Origin: Phycisphaerae bacterium
Lineage (GTDB): Bacteria; Planctomycetota; Phycisphaerae; Phycisphaerales; SM1A02
DNA length: 17,777 nucleotides
Assembly: GCA_018665385.1 (NCBI GenBank)
Contig: JABJDN010000164.1
Span: 1 to 17,777, forward strand
Direction: 5' to 3'
Below, one piece after another: positions 14,966 through 17,777 of the stretch. Made by a program: the position numbers and the translations under genes. Position 1 is the stretch's first letter. Each line of letters starts with the position of its first letter. The notes below the pieces were generated by a model. It searched no databases, was not told where the DNA came from, and saw only the letters and a list, made by a program, of their open reading frames with translations.

Positions 14966-15676
14966 GTGCAAAAACTACTACGTACAACTTTGACCTTATT
15001 TACAGCTTCGCTTTCAGCAAGCGCTGGAGCAGGCATTTTTCAAATTACGGATAGTTCTGGCTCTTTCTCTATGCATGCGCAAATGATGAATGGCCTGTTT
15101 GCAGATGGCTCGCAAACATTCACGACGGGCGATCTTGAAGCGCTTCACACTATGCTCAATACATGGGGTATTGATACTGACGGGAAAATAACAGTCCTAC
15201 CGCTCAATACATCGCATGGATTAACTCTAGTAACACTCATAGATGAAGAACATGGTGCTGGCGATATATCGTTTGATTCGTCCATTGGAGTATCAAGTAC
15301 CGGCTCAAATGCACTTGGTATGTTCATCAACGATTCTACAGAAGACAATTGGTCAATAATCGAATCGCCGTTTTTCAATTCTCAAACATTAGGTGCAACC
15401 TTCGTGTGGGATAGTGTAGATAGCGGTGATGGTTTTGCATGGACTGATTTCACTATGGGCGACACAGTTTCGTACACGTTTACCGAATTAGACGCTGATT
15501 CACTCGATGAATTGGCATTTCAGTTTGCAAGTTGGGAAAATGACAGTTGGGGAATCGTCTCTGTTGATGCATTCAAAGCCAACGGAACGAACGTCTTTAC
15601 AGGCATGGTCATTCCTGCACCCCCTGCAGCGCTCCTTCTCACTGCTGTTGCTGTTGGATACCGCCGTAGACGCTAG
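14966..15676 (+). CDS. Secreted protein with PEP-CTERM-like sorting signal
   Basis: A 236-residue exported protein of unknown function. It has a signal peptide (MQKLLRTTLTLFTASLSASAGA, cleavage near 22), a body rich in Ser, Asp, Thr and Gly with predicted beta character, and a C-terminal tripartite tail: VIPAPPAA (215-222), a hydrophobic segment (LLLTAVAVG) and YRRRR at the very end. This is the PEP-CTERM/exosortase architecture in the variant 'PAP' form that I recall from planctomycetes, predicting processing by an exosortase and surface or matrix association. Start is GTG at 14966, supported by GAGGA at 5 nt spacing and by the signal peptide beginning directly there. No exosortase is encoded in the window. 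Body sequence matches no family I know. Confidence 0.85.
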   Translation: MQKLLRTTLTLFTASLSASAGAGIFQITDSSGSFSMHAQMMNGLFADGSQTFTTGDLEALHTMLNTWGIDTDGKITVLPLNTSHGLTLVTLIDEEHGAGDISFDSSIGVSSTGSNALGMFINDSTEDNWSIIESPFFNSQTLGATFVWDSVDSGDGFAWTDFTMGDTVSYTFTELDADSLDELAFQFASWENDSWGIVSVDAFKANGTNVFTGMVIPAPPAALLLTAVAVGYRRRR

Positions 15677-15690
15677 TAACACTGCTCCGT

Positions 15691-15696
15691 TAGAAT
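15691..15696 (+). promoter_or_regulatory. Candidate -10 box, leaderless start of the MauE-Trx gene
   Basis: TAGAAT (5/6 to TATAAT) is followed by 6 nt and then ATG at 15703, so the expected start point is the A of the ATG. The 26-nt intergenic gap contains no Shine-Dalgarno. The -35 position 17 bp upstream (AGACGC) is a poor match. Confidence 0.45.
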
Positions 15697-15702
15697 ATCC
15701 AT

Positions 15703-16686
15703 ATGTCTATTGAAAACAACGCTGCTAAGCAGCAGATTGTGCGTGGTTGGATTGGGTTATTCCTTGTTCGCCTTGCTGTGCCAGTTTGGATTTTCATCGG
15801 TGCCTATTCAAAGTTAGAAGGCGCTACACCGAAATCACTCCCCCGCTCAATTCTCGATGCAGGCGGCGTGTTTGGATTTACAGATCATTACCTACTTCTA
15901 TCAATCCTTGTAGCTATTGAGTTTATATTCATTGCAACAATGCTGTTCATTCCTAAATTAGCCAGGCTTGCAACTGTTGTCTTGTTAGGAATGTTTCTAT
16001 GTGTCCTTAGCGTCGAAATGTTTGTATACGGAAACTACGAGAGTTGCGGTTGCTTCGGCGAAAAATCTCTCGCACCTATGATTATGTTTGCTATAGACTT
16101 TGCGTTACTTCTTGGCGTAGTTTTGTGCAAGCCAAAACAATGTTGTTCCGGATCAAACAAAGTAGCAATCAATTACAGCGTTGCGATTGTCTTTGCACTC
16201 GGCAGTACTTTTTATACGTTTAAAACAATCATGGCAAGTAAGCCACAAGAAAACCATGCAACGGCAACTGACACAAATCCGCTACCAAGTTCTTGGTATC
16301 CAAAAAGTATAGGCAATTGGGTTGGCGAGAATATCGACGACCTAGAATTGTTTGACTGGGTGACTTCATGGCCACAAGATTTACATGTAGGAAAACAATA
16401 CGTCGTATTTTATTCTTTGACATGTGACCATTGCGAAGCGTTGATGTATGCATATTTTGAATTTCCCACAATTCCCACAACCCTTGTTGCGATTCCGCAA
16501 TCAACAGCAGGTTTTAATTACGACGGCGCATTTGAAAACCCTTGCTTTGATTGCAATAAAACAGAACTTAAAGTTGGACCCGATTGGATAATCGGTTCGC
16601 CACTTGTAGTTGCACTAGAAAACGGCGTAATACGATGCGTCACAGAAAACGAAGATTACGAGGCACCCGCATGTCTAATTTGGTAA
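15703..16686 (+). CDS. MauE/DoxX-like membrane protein fused to thioredoxin-like domain
   Basis: A 327-residue predicted inner-membrane redox protein. The N-terminal half has helices near 18-37, 62-83, 88-110 and 122-142 with ESCGCFGEKS (113-122), the CGCFG motif typical of MauE-type proteins (methylamine utilisation, disulfide relay). A fifth helix (155-172) leads to a C-terminal domain with a thioredoxin-like strand and active-site pair VVFYSLTCDHCEALM (C241, C244) and a likely cis-proline turn IGSPLVV (298-303). Further cysteines include the pair CFDC (281-284) and CKPKQCC (142-148). Inference: electrons pass from the membrane domain to the thioredoxin domain, which faces the periplasm. 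The substrate is unknown. The M20 peptidase start overlaps its end by 16 nt, indicating an operon. Confidence 0.78.
   Translation: MSIENNAAKQQIVRGWIGLFLVRLAVPVWIFIGAYSKLEGATPKSLPRSILDAGGVFGFTDHYLLLSILVAIEFIFIATMLFIPKLARLATVVLLGMFLCVLSVEMFVYGNYESCGCFGEKSLAPMIMFAIDFALLLGVVLCKPKQCCSGSNKVAINYSVAIVFALGSTFYTFKTIMASKPQENHATATDTNPLPSSWYPKSIGNWVGENIDDLELFDWVTSWPQDLHVGKQYVVFYSLTCDHCEALMYAYFEFPTIPTTLVAIPQSTAGFNYDGAFENPCFDCNKTELKVGPDWIIGSPLVVALENGVIRCVTENEDYEAPACLIW
16660..16663 (+). promoter_or_regulatory. Ribosome-binding site of the M20 peptidase inside the preceding gene
   Basis: GAGG lies 7 nt before ATG at 16671 and within the last codons of the MauE-Trx gene. It supports the overlapping start and coupled translation. 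Confidence 0.5.
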
Positions 16687-17777
16687 ACGCTGTCCATGAT
16701 AAAATCAACGCCGACCTTGACCAAGCAATCGCAAGATTACAAACTTTACTTCGCATTCCAAGTGTAAGTACTGACCCTGCGTATGCAAATGATGTTCGGA
16801 GATGCGCAGAACATATAACGGACGATTTGAAATCTATTGGGCTTGAAGCAACATGCCACGACACTATTGGGCATCCAATGATTTTGGCTACAGACGACAG
16901 CGCAGGGCCTGATGCACCGAGAGTTTTGTATTACGGCCACTACGATGTTCAGCCACCCGAACCATTTGATGAATGGAACCACCCACCATTTGATGCAGAA
17001 ATTGTAGATGGGCCAAATGGAAAACGAATTGTTGCTCGGGGTGCAGCAGACGACAAAGGTCAACTCATGACGTTTATTGAGGCAATCCGCGCATGGAAGG
17101 ATACGTATGAATCGCTTCCGGTACGTGTTGTCATTTTGCTTGAAGGCGAAGAAGAAAGTGGAAGCGAGAGTCTTGTTCCGTTTTTACATAAGCACAAAGA
17201 TGAATTACAAGCAGACACTTGCATTGTTTGCGATACTGGAATGTGGGACCCAGAAACACCTGCCATTACAAGCAGGCTTCGAGGTCTTGTCTATATAGAG
17301 GCAACGCTGCACGGTCCTTCTCACGACTTACATAGTGGGAGTTATGGTGGCGCGGTCGTAAATCCTGCAAACGCACTGACAGAAGTATTAGGGCAGTTGC
17401 ATGATGAAGACGGTAAAATTCAAATTGAAGGATTCTACGACGATGTAGAAGAAGTAAGTGCAGAGCAGATTACACAATGGAACTCCCTGGGCGACGCCGA
17501 TGCGTTAACACTCGAAAGTTCTGGTTCAAAAGCCACATTCGGAGAACAAGGCTTCAGCACACTTGAGCGATTGTGGTCAAGACCAACTTGCGACATTAAT
17601 GGACTCCGTGCGGGTTATCAAGGCGAAGGCGCGAAAACTGTCATCGGTGCAACAGCTACTGCAAAAATTAGTTGCAGGTTAGTTGCACACCAAAAGCCTA
17701 AAGCAATTGAGAAGGCGTTGTTTGCATTCCTTGAAGAACGCACGCCAGTTGGATGCCATTGGGAACTAAAAAGTTTC
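16671..17777 (+). CDS. M20-family metallopeptidase (dipeptidase), 3' end outside window
   Basis: The frame is open from ATG 16671 to the window edge, giving 369 residues of a protein that is usually about 450-480. It matches the M20 dipeptidase (carnosinase-like) branch: VLYYGHYDVQPPEP (H90, D92), IVARGAADDKGQL (bridging D127), LLEGEEESGS (E161 as base, E162 as metal ligand), CDTGMW (D188) and LHSGSYGG (H221) at the start of the dimerisation lid domain. A co-catalytic two-metal site hydrolysing dipeptides or similar amides is expected; the last metal-ligand His lies beyond the window. The start is supported by GAGG and by the helix leading to LLRIPSVS. The first 16 nt overlap the MauE-Trx gene. 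The protein has no signal peptide and is probably cytoplasmic. Confidence 0.92.
   Translation, partial: MSNLVNAVHDKINADLDQAIARLQTLLRIPSVSTDPAYANDVRRCAEHITDDLKSIGLEATCHDTIGHPMILATDDSAGPDAPRVLYYGHYDVQPPEPFDEWNHPPFDAEIVDGPNGKRIVARGAADDKGQLMTFIEAIRAWKDTYESLPVRVVILLEGEEESGSESLVPFLHKHKDELQADTCIVCDTGMWDPETPAITSRLRGLVYIEATLHGPSHDLHSGSYGGAVVNPANALTEVLGQLHDEDGKIQIEGFYDDVEEVSAEQITQWNSLGDADALTLESSGSKATFGEQGFSTLERLWSRPTCDINGLRAGYQGEGAKTVIGATATAKISCRLVAHQKPKAIEKALFAFLEERTPVGCHWELKSF

Overview
The window reads as one contiguous piece of a compact bacterial chromosome, most likely from a Planctomycetota lineage (Phycisphaerae-like). This placement is an inference. It rests on a Gram-negative lipid A gene (lpxB), a secreted protein with a PEP-CTERM-like tail (IPAPPAA, hydrophobic stretch, RRRR), a secreted 489-residue protein with a C-terminal 'LYSV...DD...DDLILWP' pattern that I recall from planctomycete hypothetical proteins, and sparse Shine-Dalgarno use. 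No phage, plasmid, CRISPR array or complete insertion sequence is visible.

Layout. 1-75: tRNA-Pro(GGG). 160-594 (-): YkgJ-type Cys-cluster protein. 665-2467 (+): sodium:alanine (AGCS) symporter with an unusual inserted domain. 2448-3548 (-): lpxB. 3584-5374 (+): aspS. 5337-6422 (-): shortened asparagine-synthetase-like protein lacking the catalytic Cys and the ATP-binding loop. 6441-7730 (+): acidic amino acid:cation symporter. 7731-7934: non-coding, mostly a 157-bp imperfect palindrome with a partial satellite copy. 7935-8906 (-): trxB, and 8910-10379 (-): a secreted hypothetical protein, probably one operon. 10505-13416 (+): alanine dehydrogenase, a class V aminotransferase-fold cysteine desulfurase-like enzyme and a GmhA-like SIS isomerase, tightly packed. 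13413-14756 (-): MscS-type channel. 14757-14965: non-coding, with a hairpin and three TGCCTAA heptamers. 14966-15676 (+): PEP-CTERM-like secreted protein. 15703-16686 (+): MauE/DoxX-like membrane protein fused to a thioredoxin-like domain. 16671 to the right edge (+): M20 peptidase, cut by the window.

Themes. Amino acid handling recurs: Na+/alanine uptake and alanine dehydrogenase; AspRS, an AsnB-like relic and an Asp/Glu-type carrier side by side; an M20 dipeptidase. Thiol redox recurs too (TrxB, MauE-Trx fusion, cysteine desulfurase-like enzyme). Three convergent gene pairs overlap at their 3' ends. Two divergent pairs have start codons only 35 and 18 bp apart.

The most interesting observations are the intact but catalytically stripped AsnB-like gene, which shares an 18-bp bidirectional promoter with the carrier; a recurring TANNNT box 6-7 nt before start codons that suggests leaderless transcripts; and the 157-bp palindromic element that supplies the last codons of trxB.
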